Made by a program: the position numbers and the translations under genes. This document shows, piece by piece, positions 8,285-17,001 of a DNA stretch of 64,000 nucleotides; positions within the stretch are counted from its first letter, which is position 1; each line of letters starts with the position of its first letter. The stretch lies in contig DASYKY010000113.1 in the NCBI GenBank assembly GCA_035995025.1, positions 23,463-87,462 of the forward strand, read 5' to 3'. The notes beneath the pieces are model-generated. The model saw only the letters and a program-made list of their open reading frames with translations. It made no database searches and was not told the DNA's origin. This stretch comes from Actinophytocola sp035995025 (lineage in GTDB: Bacteria; Actinomycetota; Actinomycetes; Mycobacteriales; Pseudonocardiaceae).

Positions 8285-9130
8285 CTACTGGTTACCGTCG
8301 GATGTGGCGGTGAGGCGGAAGCCGCGGCGGATCCCGGATTCGAACGCCCCGGCCGGTAGTATCCGCCGGAGGAGCGTGAACTGCCGTGCCTCCTTGGTGA
8401 TCCGGGTGCGCAGCGGCGGGTGCTCGCTGGTGGCGAGGGCGGTTACGGTGCGGGCCACGACGTCGGGGCCGGGTGCCTTGCGCTCGTAGTCGGCCATCAC
8501 GGCGAGCGCGTTCGCGCGGGGCGCGGTGTAGGCGTCCATCGCCGGCGCGTGGGGCTTCGCGTAGAACGGTGTCTTGATCGAGCCGGGTTCGACGAGCGCT
8601 ACCTGGATCCCGAACGGGCGTACCTCGTGGCGCAGCGTCTCCATCAGTCCCTCGACGGCGAACTTGCTCGCGTTGTAGTGACCCCAGAACGGTACCGGCA
8701 CCAGCCCGGCCAGCGAGCTGACGGTGATCACGTGCCCGGTGCCGCGCTCTCGCATTGCGGGGAGCACGGCGAGCGTCGCGCGCAGCACGCCGAAGTAGTT
8801 GGTTTCGAACTGCGCCTTCGCGTCCTCGAGCGGGATCTCTTCGACGGCGCCGGCGCACAGATAGCCGGCGTTGTTGACCAGCACGTCGATGCGCCCCGCC
8901 GCGGCGAGCACCGAGTCGACCCCGGCGCGGACCGACTCGTCGTCGTTGACGTCCATCGCGATGTGCTCGACGCCGTGCTCGACGCCGTGTTCGCTGCCGT
9001 GTTCGCCGCCGCCCGGCTTCCGGCGGGACGCCCCGAAGACCCGGTAGCCCGCCTCGGCCAGCCGGCCGGCGATCGCCTCGCCGATACCCGACGACGCTCC
9101 GGTCACGACTGCCACACGCCGTTCGGCCAT
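8285..9130 (-). CDS. SDR family NAD(P)-dependent oxidoreductase
   Basis: 281-residue classical short-chain dehydrogenase. Dinucleotide motif TGASSGIG near the N-terminus, NNAGY, catalytic Ser in VSSLAG and YNASKFAVEG (YxxxK) are all present. Start ATG (MAERRVAVVTG) has GGGAGGG at good spacing; a TTG one codon earlier is possible. It is divergent from an HxlR regulator, with an inverted repeat in between that probably controls both. Odd feature: residues about 40-55 carry a His-rich EHG-type repeat (EHGSEHGVEHGVEH) from a 12-nt tandem repeat, inserted in the loop after beta-2 where family members are short. Substrate unknown. Confidence 0.92.
   Translation of the reverse strand: MAERRVAVVTGASSGIGEAIAGRLAEAGYRVFGASRRKPGGGEHGSEHGVEHGVEHIAMDVNDDESVRAGVDSVLAAAGRIDVLVNNAGYLCAGAVEEIPLEDAKAQFETNYFGVLRATLAVLPAMRERGTGHVITVSSLAGLVPVPFWGHYNASKFAVEGLMETLRHEVRPFGIQVALVEPGSIKTPFYAKPHAPAMDAYTAPRANALAVMADYERKAPGPDVVARTVTALATSEHPPLRTRITKEARQFTLLRRILPAGAFESGIRRGFRLTATSDGNQ
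8963..9010. repeat. 12-bp tandem repeat inside the SDR gene
   Basis: Four consecutive 12-bp units, two GTGCTCGACGCC followed by two variants beginning GTGTTCGC. On the coding strand they give the repeated Glu-His-Gly block. The period is a multiple of 3, so the frame is kept; replication slippage is the likely origin. Confidence 0.85.
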
Positions 9131-9166
9131 CAATGCCCTCCCGAGGAAAACGATGTTGGAGGCACC

Positions 9167-9205
9167 GTACCCGAGTGGGTAGCATGTTGCAATGCACTTG
9201 GGTAC
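9167..9205. promoter_or_regulatory. inverted-repeat operator between SDR and HxlR genes
   Basis: GTACCCGAGTG (9167-9177) and CACTTGGGTAC (9195-9205) are an 11-bp inverted repeat with one mismatch around a 17-bp spacer, which itself contains the partial dyad GCAT..ATGC. It lies just before the HxlR start and 36 bp from the SDR start, the usual place for an autoregulatory HxlR site acting on a divergent oxidoreductase gene. Confidence 0.65.
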
Positions 9206-9210
9206 CGATC

Positions 9211-9660
9211 ATGCGTAGGACCAACCTCGCCGACCTCCCGTGCTCGCTGGCCCGGTCGTTGCAGATGGTCGGCGAGCGGTGGACGCTGCTCGTGCTGCGC
9301 GACATCAGCCTGGGCTGGAACCGTTTCGACGCGATCCACGAGCACATCGGCATCGCGCGCAACATCCTCAAGACACGCCTGGACACCCTCGTCGAACACG
9401 AGATCGTCGAGCGCGTGCGCTACCAGGAGCATCCGCCGCGATACGAGTACGCGCCGACCGCCAAGGGCCGCGAGCTGATGCCGATCCTCCTGGCCATCGT
9501 GGCGTGGGGCGACCGGTGGGCCTCACCCGACGGACCACCGATGCTGTTCACCCACGAGACCTGCGGGCATGACCTGGTCGCCAGCGTCGTGTGCGAGGCC
9601 TGTGGCGGGTCGTTCGACCTGCAGACGACCAGCTTTCGCCCCGGCCCGGGGCTCAGCTGA
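9211..9660 (+). CDS. HxlR family winged-helix transcriptional regulator
   Basis: 149-residue regulator from ATG (MRRTNLADLPCSLARSL). HxlR hallmarks: N-terminal Cys in the PCSLARSLQMVGERWTLLVLRD helix, the recognition region RNILKTRLDTLVEHEIVERV and the wing RYEYAPTAKGREL. The C-terminal extension holds two CxxC-like pieces (HETCGH, VCEACGG) that could bind metal or sense thiols. The start has no clear Shine-Dalgarno sequence and follows the inverted repeat directly, so it may be leaderless. Earlier in-frame starts would run through the operator. It probably represses the divergent SDR gene in response to a reactive electrophile or oxidant; this is inference from the family. Confidence 0.88.
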   Translation: MRRTNLADLPCSLARSLQMVGERWTLLVLRDISLGWNRFDAIHEHIGIARNILKTRLDTLVEHEIVERVRYQEHPPRYEYAPTAKGRELMPILLAIVAWGDRWASPDGPPMLFTHETCGHDLVASVVCEACGGSFDLQTTSFRPGPGLS

Positions 9661-9703
9661 ACCCGCCGAGCTCGGCGGTGTCAGGTGGTTGCCGGCGGCC
9701 GTC

Positions 9704-10660
9704 TCACTTCTTCCGCTTCTTGCGGTGCGAGGTGGCGTACGAGTCACGTGCGGCGCCCTCGGGCGCCTCGTCCTCGAGCTCGGACCTCACTGCGAGCAGG
9801 TCCTGCCGGCGTTCGTCGCTCACCGTGGGGTACCGCGGATCGATCTCGATCAGGGTGTTCGCGAGGACCGCGGCCGCGCAGATGCGGGCGAACCACTTGC
9901 GGTCGGCGGGAATGACGTACCACGGCGCCCACTCGGTGCTGGTGGCGGACAGCACCTCGGAGAACGCCTTCTGGTAGTCGTCCCAGAACCCGCGTTCCCG
10001 GACGTCCGCCGCGGAGAACTTCCAGTTGCGGTCGGGCACGTCGATCCGCTTGAGGAACCGGGTCCGCTGTTCCTCCTTGGACAGGTTCAGGAACAGTTTC
10101 ACGACCTTGAACCCGTTGCCGGACAGATAGCGCTCCCACTCGTTGATCTCGCGGAAGCGGCGCTGCCACAGCCCGCCGCGCTTGGCGGAGTCGGGCAGCC
10201 GCTGGCGGTCCAGGTTCTCCTGGTGCACCCGGACGACGAGTACCTCCTCGTAGTGCGAGCGGTTGAAGATCCCGATGTCGCCGCGTGAGGGCAGGCGGCA
10301 GGCGTAGCGCCACAGGTAGTCGTGGTCGAGCTCCTCCGTCGAGGGCACCTTGAAGCTGCTGACGTGCACGCCCTGCGGGTTGACCCCGCTCATGACGTGC
10401 CGGATCGTGCCGTCCTTGCCGCCGGCGTCCAGCGCCTGCAGGCAGACGAGCACGCCGTAGGTGTTCTGCGCGGCCAGTCGCCGCTGGTAGTCGGCGAGCA
10501 GGGCGATGCCCGTGTCGAGCAGCTTGCGGCCGTGCTTCTTCTTTGTCATGAAGTCGGCCTTGTAGCCGGGGTCGAAGTCCCTACCGAGACGGACCTTCGA
10601 ACCGGGCTCCACCCGCAACGGCTCGATGAACTCCGCGATGCGCTTTGCCTGATCGGCCAT
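9704..10660 (-). CDS. ppk2: polyphosphate kinase 2 family protein
   Basis: 318-residue PPK2-family phosphotransferase. These enzymes move phosphate between polyphosphate and nucleotides (GDP/ADP or NMP). The P-loop-like DAGGKDG follows VLVCLQAL around residue 80, and the second motif FNRSHYEEVLVVRV is intact. EEQRTRFLKRIDVPDRNWKFS is the lid region (shown in two motifs here). Length fits a single-domain class I PPK2. Start ATG (MADQAKRIAEF) has GGAGG 9 bp upstream. The tail is very basic (SHRKKRKK). It is divergent from the DUF2252 gene. Donor/acceptor direction is not predictable from sequence alone. Confidence 0.92.
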   Translation of the reverse strand: MADQAKRIAEFIEPLRVEPGSKVRLGRDFDPGYKADFMTKKKHGRKLLDTGIALLADYQRRLAAQNTYGVLVCLQALDAGGKDGTIRHVMSGVNPQGVHVSSFKVPSTEELDHDYLWRYACRLPSRGDIGIFNRSHYEEVLVVRVHQENLDRQRLPDSAKRGGLWQRRFREINEWERYLSGNGFKVVKLFLNLSKEEQRTRFLKRIDVPDRNWKFSAADVRERGFWDDYQKAFSEVLSATSTEWAPWYVIPADRKWFARICAAAVLANTLIEIDPRYPTVSDERRQDLLAVRSELEDEAPEGAARDSYATSHRKKRKK

Positions 10661-10739
10661 CGTCGCCGGCCTCCTCTCGGACGTGTCCGCTCGGCGCCAC
10701 TGGACGGCCAAGTCCACCCAGGTGTATCCGCGCCTGCTG

Positions 10740-10776
10740 CCCGGCCACCTCACACGGCGTAGGTGATGTGGCCGGG
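10740..10776. repeat. imperfect inverted repeat in the ppk2/DUF2252 intergenic region
   Basis: CCCGGCCAC (10740-10748) pairs with GTGGCCGGG (10768-10776); after one mismatch the stem continues as TCAC/GTGA. It sits between divergent genes, so an operator is more likely than a terminator. Nothing else is seen in this ~210-bp gap. Confidence 0.4.
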
Positions 10777-10868
10777 CCGCCGAGTCGCCTTTCCTGGTAC
10801 CGCCGCCTCCAGGAGCGACGGTGGCGACGCCACCGGGTGTTCGCCGCGGTATGAGACGAGGACCCGCG

Positions 10869-12281
10869 ATGGCCCGACCGGCGAGCGGTAAGACACGCGA
10901 GAACGCGCGGTTGACCCGTGCCGAACAGGCGGAACGGGGAAGGGCATTGCGCGCGGCGGTACCCCGGACCAGCCATGCCGATTTCGAGGCCGGTTTCCGC
11001 AGGTCCGATCCGCTGGCCCAGCTGGAGAGCGAAGACGAGGCCCGCGTTGGGGAGTTGGTGCCGATCCGCTACGGACGGATGGCGGTCTCCCCGTTCACGT
11101 ACTTTCGCGGAGCCGCGCTGCCGATGGCCAGCGACCTCGCCGGGACCGTTGACAGTGGCCTGACTGTGCAGAGCTGCGGCGACGCCCACCTCGCCAACTT
11201 CGGCATGTACGGCAGCTCCGAGCGGAACCTCGTCTTGGACATCAACGACTTCGACGAGACATTGCCAGGGCCGTGGGAGTGGGACGTGAAGCGGCTCGCG
11301 ACGAGTATGGAGGTCGTCGGCCGCAACAACGACTACCCGTCCCGGGTACGCCGGAGGATCGTGGTCGCGACCGTCGCCGAGTACCGCCGCGCGATGCGCG
11401 AGTTCGCCGCCTGGACCACGCTCGACGCCTGGCAGGCCCCGGCGAACGTTGCGCCGATGCGAGACCGGTTCGCGCCGATGCTCGACCTGGCCGAACGCAA
11501 GCGGCACGGCCTGGCAGAGCCGCATTCCCCGGATCACCTCGGTGCCCTCGGCCGGTTCGCCGGCCTGAGGAACGGCGAACCAAAGATCATCGCGGAGACT
11601 CCGCTGGTCGTGCCCGTCGACGAGCTTGCGGAGCCGGACGCGGATGAGGTCGCCGCGGGCGTGCACGGGCTTCTTCGTGCCTACCGCAGAAGTCTCGAGC
11701 CGGAGCGGCGCATGTTGTTCGACCAGTACCGGTTCGTGGACCTCGCCCGCACGGTCGTCGGTGTGGGCGGCGTGGGCACCCGCTCGTGGCTGGTCCTCAT
11801 GGTCGGCCACGACGAGCAGGATCTGCTGTTCATGCAGGCCAAGGAAGCGGGTCCGTCGGTGTTGGAGACGTTCACCAAGCCCAGCGAGTTCGACAACGCC
11901 GGCCGGCGGGTGGTCGTCGGGCAACGGCTCATGCAGGCGGTCGGCGACATCTTCCTCGGGTGGGTTCGGGGGAGCGACGACGGGCACAGGCGGGACTTCT
12001 ACGTGCGACAGCTGCGGGACCGGAGGGGCCCGGCAGCGATCGAGACCATGGCGCCGACGACGATGCAGGCCTACGGCGAACTGTGCGGACGGACCCTCGC
12101 GCGAGCTCATGCCCGCTCCGGTGACCGCGTCGCGATCGCTGCCTACCTCGGCTCCGGCGATGCCTTCGATCTCGCGGTGCGCGAGTTCACCGTCGCGTAC
12201 GCCGATCAGAACGAACGCGACCACGCCACTCTGGTCGAGGCGATCAAGCGTGGCCGGATTCAGGCACAGTACGGGGTCTAG
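10869..12281 (+). CDS. DUF2252 family protein
   Basis: 470-residue protein of the DUF2252 family, which has a protein-kinase-like/aminoglycoside-phosphotransferase-like core of unknown function. Seen: the N-terminal SPFTYFRGAALPMASDLA block, then CGDAHLANFGMYGS (a HxN catalytic-loop-like motif) followed by LDINDFDETLPGPWEWDVKRLATS, where DFDE matches a metal-binding DFD element. The C-terminal half has GVGSVGTR-like GVGGVGTRSWLVLM and a final HARSGD. ATG at 10869 has GAGGA at proper spacing; two upstream in-frame starts lack one. Cytoplasmic. It could phosphorylate a small molecule or protein; no experimental role is known to me. Confidence 0.85.
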   Translation: MARPASGKTRENARLTRAEQAERGRALRAAVPRTSHADFEAGFRRSDPLAQLESEDEARVGELVPIRYGRMAVSPFTYFRGAALPMASDLAGTVDSGLTVQSCGDAHLANFGMYGSSERNLVLDINDFDETLPGPWEWDVKRLATSMEVVGRNNDYPSRVRRRIVVATVAEYRRAMREFAAWTTLDAWQAPANVAPMRDRFAPMLDLAERKRHGLAEPHSPDHLGALGRFAGLRNGEPKIIAETPLVVPVDELAEPDADEVAAGVHGLLRAYRRSLEPERRMLFDQYRFVDLARTVVGVGGVGTRSWLVLMVGHDEQDLLFMQAKEAGPSVLETFTKPSEFDNAGRRVVVGQRLMQAVGDIFLGWVRGSDDGHRRDFYVRQLRDRRGPAAIETMAPTTMQAYGELCGRTLARAHARSGDRVAIAAYLGSGDAFDLAVREFTVAYADQNERDHATLVEAIKRGRIQAQYGV

Positions 12282-12320
12282 CCGGTCAGGATACTTCGAC
12301 AGCGGTGGTGGGGCAGGTGG

Positions 12321-14150
12321 TCAGGTCTGCGCCGCGTCCAGTGCGCTGTCGAGGGTGATGGCTGCGTCGATGAGCGCGAGGTGGGTGAAGGCCTGCGGGA
12401 AGTTGCCGATCTGTTCGCCGGTCAGGGCGATCTCCTCGGAGAACAGGCCGACGTGGTTGGCGTAGGTCAGCATCTTGTCGAACGCGAGCCGGGCGTCGTC
12501 GAGCCGGCCCATTCGCGCCAGCGCGTCCACGTACATGAAGGTGCACAGGGAGAACGTGCCCTCGGCGCCTCGGAGGCCGTCGGGTGAGGCGGCCGGGTCG
12601 TAGCGGTAGACGAGGCTGTCGGTGACGAGCTCCCGTTCCATCGCCTCCATGGTGGCCTCCCACAGCGGATCCTGCGGCGCGATGAAGCCGACGCTGCACA
12701 TGCGCAGCAGGGACGAGTCCAGGACGTCGCTGCCGTAGTGCTGGACGAAGGCCCGCCGTCGCGTGCTCCAGCCGTTCTCCATGATCTGGTCGTAGATCCC
12801 GTCCCGCGCGGCGGTCCAGCGATCGATCGCGGCTGGTCGGCCGTGCGCGGCCGCGAGCCGGATGCCCCGGTCGAACGCGACCCAGCACATCAGCCGGCCG
12901 TAGGTGAAGTTCTCCCGTCCGCCGCGGGTCTCCCAGATGCCCTCCTCCGGCATGTCCCAGTGTTCGGCGAGCCAGTCCAGCAGGTCGCAGACCGCCTGCC
13001 AGCCCATGTGCCCGAGCTGGATTCCACGCTGGTCGGCGAAGTAGATGCTGTCGAGCGCCTCGCCGTAGATGTCGAGCTGGAGTTGGCCGGAGGCGCCGTT
13101 GCCGATGCGGACCGGCCGCGAGCCACGGTAGCCCGACCAGTTGTCGACCGACTCCTCCTTGAGGTCGGAGGAACCGTCGACCCGGTACATGATGTTCAGC
13201 GGACCACCCTCGCCGCCGGTGTGTTCCCCCACCCGCTCGCGCAGCCAGCGGCTGAACTGTCTCGCCTCGTCGGTGAAACCGAGGCGCAGCAACGAGTACA
13301 CGGAGAATGACGCGTCCCGGATCCAGGTGTAGCGATAGTCCCAGTTCCGTTCGCCGCCGATCTGTTCGGGCAGCCCCGCCGTCGGCGCAGCCACCAGGCC
13401 ACCGGTCGGGGCGTAGGTCATGAGCTTGAGCGTGATGGCCGACCGCTGCAGCGTCTCCCGCCACCGTCCGGTGTAGGTCGAGCGCGCGACCCAGGACCGC
13501 CACCAGGCGACCGTCTCGTCGAACAGCTGCTGGAACTCGGCGACCCGGATCTCCCGGGGTGGCCCCGTCGCCGCCGACTCGAGCACTACGCCGCGCACGT
13601 CGCCGGCCGTGAGGTCGACCGAGAGCCGCAGGTCGTCCCCGTCGGCACGGATCCGGGCCAACCGCTCGTCGTCCGGCTCCCGCACCGGATGCAGGGTCAG
13701 CGTCAGGGCGCCGGAGGCGAAGACCGCACCGTGCTCGGTCAGCCGCATCGTGTGCGCGGCCCGCCCGTAGTCGAACCGCGGGGCGATTTCGCCCTCGAAG
13801 CTCACCCGCCCGCGGACGCAGCGCAGCATCCGCACCAGCCGGTGGCTGTCGGTCGCCTCGGGCGGCGAAGGCGGCATGAAGTCGACCACCTCGCCCACGC
13901 CGGCCTCCGTGATGAAACGCGTGACGAGGACGGCGGTGTCCGGGAGGTACATCTGCTTCACCTCGTAGCCGCCGCTCGCGGGCCGGACCTGGAACCGGCC
14001 CCCGCGTTCGGCGTCCAACAGCGCGCCGAACACGCTCGGCGAGTCGAATCGCGGGCAGCAGAACCAGTCGATCGCGCCGTCCGTGCCCACCAGCGCCGCC
14101 GTCTGCAGGTCCCCGATCAACCCGTGTTCCGCGATAGCCGTCTCGGTCAT
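12321..14150 (-). CDS. glycoside hydrolase family 15 protein (glucoamylase/trehalase-like)
   Basis: 609-residue GH15-type (alpha/alpha)6-barrel protein with an N-terminal beta-sandwich (about residues 1-230) and the catalytic barrel (about 240-600). Family signatures: DWFCCPRFDSPSVFGALLDA near the N-terminus, GGERNWDYRYTWIRDASF and GIWETRGGRENFTYGRLMC around the general-acid Glu, and LFSEEIALTGEQIGNFPQAF near the C-terminus where the second catalytic Glu lies. Actinobacterial members include trehalases as well as glucan hydrolases. No signal peptide, so cytoplasmic. Start ATG (MTETAIAEHGL) has GGGAGG 6 bp upstream; the in-frame ATG 6 codons earlier is less well placed. Divergent from the amidotransferase gene. 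Confidence 0.9.
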   Translation of the reverse strand: MTETAIAEHGLIGDLQTAALVGTDGAIDWFCCPRFDSPSVFGALLDAERGGRFQVRPASGGYEVKQMYLPDTAVLVTRFITEAGVGEVVDFMPPSPPEATDSHRLVRMLRCVRGRVSFEGEIAPRFDYGRAAHTMRLTEHGAVFASGALTLTLHPVREPDDERLARIRADGDDLRLSVDLTAGDVRGVVLESAATGPPREIRVAEFQQLFDETVAWWRSWVARSTYTGRWRETLQRSAITLKLMTYAPTGGLVAAPTAGLPEQIGGERNWDYRYTWIRDASFSVYSLLRLGFTDEARQFSRWLRERVGEHTGGEGGPLNIMYRVDGSSDLKEESVDNWSGYRGSRPVRIGNGASGQLQLDIYGEALDSIYFADQRGIQLGHMGWQAVCDLLDWLAEHWDMPEEGIWETRGGRENFTYGRLMCWVAFDRGIRLAAAHGRPAAIDRWTAARDGIYDQIMENGWSTRRRAFVQHYGSDVLDSSLLRMCSVGFIAPQDPLWEATMEAMERELVTDSLVYRYDPAASPDGLRGAEGTFSLCTFMYVDALARMGRLDDARLAFDKMLTYANHVGLFSEEIALTGEQIGNFPQAFTHLALIDAAITLDSALDAAQT

Positions 14151-14325
14151 GGCGACCTCCCTGCTCATGTCCCTGTTCCCGCGCTCGGCCAGCCGGTGCT
14201 TGCGCTGCCGGACCACGCCGCATCCTCCGCCCGGCCGGACCCGCTGGGGTCACCCCGGCGAGGTGATGCGTGTCGGCCGCGCGGGTCGCATCGTGAGTGC
14301 GTCGTGTGGCGACTGGAGGGGTCGT

Positions 14326-15171
14326 ATGTGTCGTTGGCTCGCGTACTCGGGCTCACCGGTGAGCCTGAATGATCTGCTCTACAAGCCGGAGAACTCGCTG
14401 GTCATGCAAGGCCAGCACGCCAGGCTCGGCGCCGAGACCACGAACGGCGACGGCTTCGGGGTCGGCTGGTACGGGGACTTGTCGACGCCCGGGGTGTACC
14501 ACAGCGTCCAGCCGGTCTGGCACGACCGCAACCTGCAGGAACTGGCCATTCAGGCCAGGGCCGGCCGGGTCTTCGCGCACATCCGTGCCGCCATCGGCTC
14601 CCCGGTGCAGGAGACGAACTGCCATCCGTTCCGTTACGGGCGGTGGCTGTGGATGCACAACGGCTACCTCGGGGACTTCCTCCGGGTGAAGCGCTCGCTG
14701 GTGCTCGAGGTCGAACCCACGCTCTACCCGGAGATCGCGGGTTCGACGGACTCCGAGGTGTTCTTCTTCCTCGCCCTGTCCTTCGGCCTCGAGCAGGACC
14801 CGCCCTCGGCGGTGGCCCGTGCGGTCGGGTTCATCGAGAGCACCGGGCGCGAGCACGGCGTCGAGCAGCCGATCCAGATGACTGTGGCGACGACGGACGG
14901 CGCCACCACCTGGGCGTTCCGGTACTCCAGTGATCACCGGTCGCGCTCGCTGTTCCGCAGCACGGAGGTCTCGACACTGCGCCACCAGTACCCGGACAAT
15001 CCGGTGCTCCACGGGGTGTCCGAGGACGCCCGGCTCGTGGTGTCAGAGCCGATCGGCGGTCTGCGCGGGGCGTGGCACGAGGTGCCGGAGTCGACGTGCG
15101 TCATCACCCATCAGGGCATCTCCGAACTGCGCCCGTTCTCGCCGACTGCGCCGCAGGTGCTCATCAGCTGA
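14326..15171 (+). CDS. class II glutamine amidotransferase (EgtC/YafJ-like)
   Basis: 281-residue N-terminal-nucleophile amidohydrolase. After Met removal Cys2 (MCRWLAYSG) would be the nucleophile. Class II landmarks are present: NGDGFGVGWYGD, the FAHIRAAIGSPVQETNCHPF loop (shown at its limit) and WMHNGYL with the oxyanion Asn-Gly. ATG has GGAGGGG 6 bp upstream; an ORF extension to 14083 overlaps the divergent GH15 gene and is unlikely. The other ergothioneine genes (egtA, B, D) are not adjacent, so an EgtC role (gamma-glutamyl hydrolysis) is not supported here. Confidence 0.9.
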   Translation: MCRWLAYSGSPVSLNDLLYKPENSLVMQGQHARLGAETTNGDGFGVGWYGDLSTPGVYHSVQPVWHDRNLQELAIQARAGRVFAHIRAAIGSPVQETNCHPFRYGRWLWMHNGYLGDFLRVKRSLVLEVEPTLYPEIAGSTDSEVFFFLALSFGLEQDPPSAVARAVGFIESTGREHGVEQPIQMTVATTDGATTWAFRYSSDHRSRSLFRSTEVSTLRHQYPDNPVLHGVSEDARLVVSEPIGGLRGAWHEVPESTCVITHQGISELRPFSPTAPQVLIS

Positions 15172-15175
15172 GGCG

Positions 15176-16149
15176 CTGGCGCCGATTCGCGTTGTCAGAC
15201 CAACACCGAGGGTGGCAGGACTCGCCTGCCTCCTCGAGCCGGCCCGCGCAGTACTGGCGGATGGTTCCAAGGCGCGGTAGCGAGTTCCACCCGGTTCCAT
15301 GATCGCGACCAGCAGGCTCTGGTCGGTGAGCCCGGCCAGGATCGTCGCGACGGCACCGGCCGGTACCGGCGTCCATCCGGCCAGCACCGTCGCCGCCGCG
15401 GTCGCGGTCGCGGTGAACGGGCCCGCGAACGTCGAGACCCGGCGCAGCACCGCCTGCCCGGGTTCGTGCAGCAGCGGCTGCCGGCCAGGAGCCGTTCCAC
15501 CAGGACCACCACGCCGTCCAGCAGGTGCTCGCAGTTGTCCAGCACGAGCAGCGTCTCCCGCTCGGCGAGCCAGCCCAGCACGTTGTCCGCCGGCGAACGA
15601 CTCTGGCTCTCGCCGAGGCCGAGCGCGTCCGCGATCGTCGGCGCGATCATCAGCGAATCGGTCACCGGCACCAGGTCGACATAGCAAACCCCGTCGGCGA
15701 ACCCGCCGGTGACCTCGGCGGCGACGCTCAAGGCCAGGCGAGTCTTGCCGACCCCGCCCGGTCCGACCGCCGTGACCAGGCGGTGCTCGCGCAGCGCATC
15801 GACCAATGCCGCCCGCTCGGCCACCGCCCCACGAACGGCGTCAGCCGCGACGGCAGCGCGACGGCAGCGCGACGGTGGCCGTGGTGACCAGGTCCGACCG
15901 AGACGCCGGCCGCGTAGTCGCTGCCACCGTCGCCAGAGCCCGGCGATCTGCCACCCGAAGCTTCCGCAGCAGCGAGGAAACGTGACTCTCGACGGTGCGG
16001 ACGGAGATGAACAACCGGGCACCGATCTCCGCGTTGGTCAGATGCTCACCCAGCGCCGCCAGCACCTCGCCCTCCCGGGCTGAGACACCGGCTTCGGGCG
16101 CTACCCGCTGATCAGCCACCCTCCGATTGTGATATTCAGCAGGAACCAT
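15176..16149 (-). pseudogene. degraded LuxR-HTH/AAA ATPase transcriptional regulator
   Basis: Remains of a regulator with an N-terminal LuxR-type HTH followed by an NB-ARC-like ATPase. The HTH is intact (SAREGEVLAALGEHL, then ARLFISVRTVESHVSSLL). A frameshift near 15.85-15.90 kb moves to the frame with AALVDALREHRLVTAVGPGG and Walker A GGVGKTRLAL, Walker B TLLVLDNCEHLL. About 15.48 kb the frame shifts again and jumps directly to HEPGQAVLRRVSTFAGPFT, skipping roughly 150 residues usual between these motifs. A third shift gives TIRQYCAGRLEEAGE, after which homology stops. Several independent lesions make sequencing error an insufficient explanation. Confidence 0.8.
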
Positions 16150-16305
16150 CCAACGTTTACTGTGCAGCCAGTCGCTGGAGAATTGCTCCGGCGATCCGCA
16201 CAATTATAGCGAGAGGTCACGGGCGATTGATGGGTAGAAGCAGGCGCTGCTCGAATGCCAGTCGCGCGCGTGTTCAATCGGCGTCCGCCAAGGAGCCGCC
16301 GGCAG

Positions 16306-17001
16306 CTACGGGAGGGTCTTCCGCCCGGGCTCCACGTCGGTCTCTTCGAAGCGCACCTCTGCCGCGTCCTTGCGTTTCGCGGTCACCCGGTAGCTGAACT
16401 CGCATTCGGTGTCAGCCGAGCGCGTTGAGCGTACGGTGAAGCCGGACGCCTCCCGCTCAGTCACGTAGAGGCCGTCGTTTCTGTCGTACTGCGTCAGAAA
16501 GACGTGATACGGGATAGCGGCGATCACCGAGGCGAACATCTCGTCGAGCTCGACGCGGGCGTAACCGTCGCTGAGGCGGCCGAAGCCGAAGTCCTCGAAC
16601 CAGCTCTCTGGGCTCTCGACGGCGTAGAGAAGACGAAGAGAGCCGTCGGCGACGCGGATGGCGGCCGACTTCGGTTGGCTCGACGTCAGCCGGCCGTTGA
16701 CGTGCAGCCCCCCGTTGACGTTCACCTTCCCGTCGAAGTTCCCGGCGAAACCCTCGGCGGATGAGGCCCAGATACCGAACGCGTTCGTGCCGATGTGCGC
16801 CGTCGCGATGACGCCGTTGGCATTGTGTGTGTCGTTCTGTGCGTGGACTGCGGCGCCGTTTTCTCCGAGCGCATTGCCGCAGCGTGCCTCAACGCCGTTC
16901 TTGTTTCCCACCATGAACCCGCCGACGCCGATATTGGCGCCATTGCATTGGAACCCGATCTCCGTTGGGCCGGTCGCGGTGAACTGCCTGTCAGAGCTCA
17001 T
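16306..17001 (-). CDS. phage fibre/spike-like repetitive protein
   Basis: 231-residue protein, Gly/Asn-rich in its first 120 residues (GANIGVGGFMVGNKNGVEA, ANGVIATAHIGTNAFGIWA, VNVNGGLHVNGRL), a pattern of short beta turns like tail-fibre or trimeric adhesin stalks. The C-terminal half carries a recognisable module with SPESWFEDFGFGRLSDGYA and IPYHVFLTQYDRNDGLYV, seen at the ends of fibre-like bacterial and phage proteins. No signal peptide. Start ATG (MSSDRQFTATG) has GGGGAG 5 bp upstream. It stands alone between a dead regulator and the PAC2 gene; no other phage structural gene is near, so a tailocin or injection-system fibre is only a possibility. Confidence 0.6.
   Translation of the reverse strand: MSSDRQFTATGPTEIGFQCNGANIGVGGFMVGNKNGVEARCGNALGENGAAVHAQNDTHNANGVIATAHIGTNAFGIWASSAEGFAGNFDGKVNVNGGLHVNGRLTSSQPKSAAIRVADGSLRLLYAVESPESWFEDFGFGRLSDGYARVELDEMFASVIAAIPYHVFLTQYDRNDGLYVTEREASGFTVRSTRSADTECEFSYRVTAKRKDAAEVRFEETDVEPGRKTLP

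Noticed and set aside
14326..15171. Assignment of the amidotransferase as EgtC
   Set aside because: Fold matches, but no other ergothioneine genes are adjacent, so only the class II amidotransferase call is kept.
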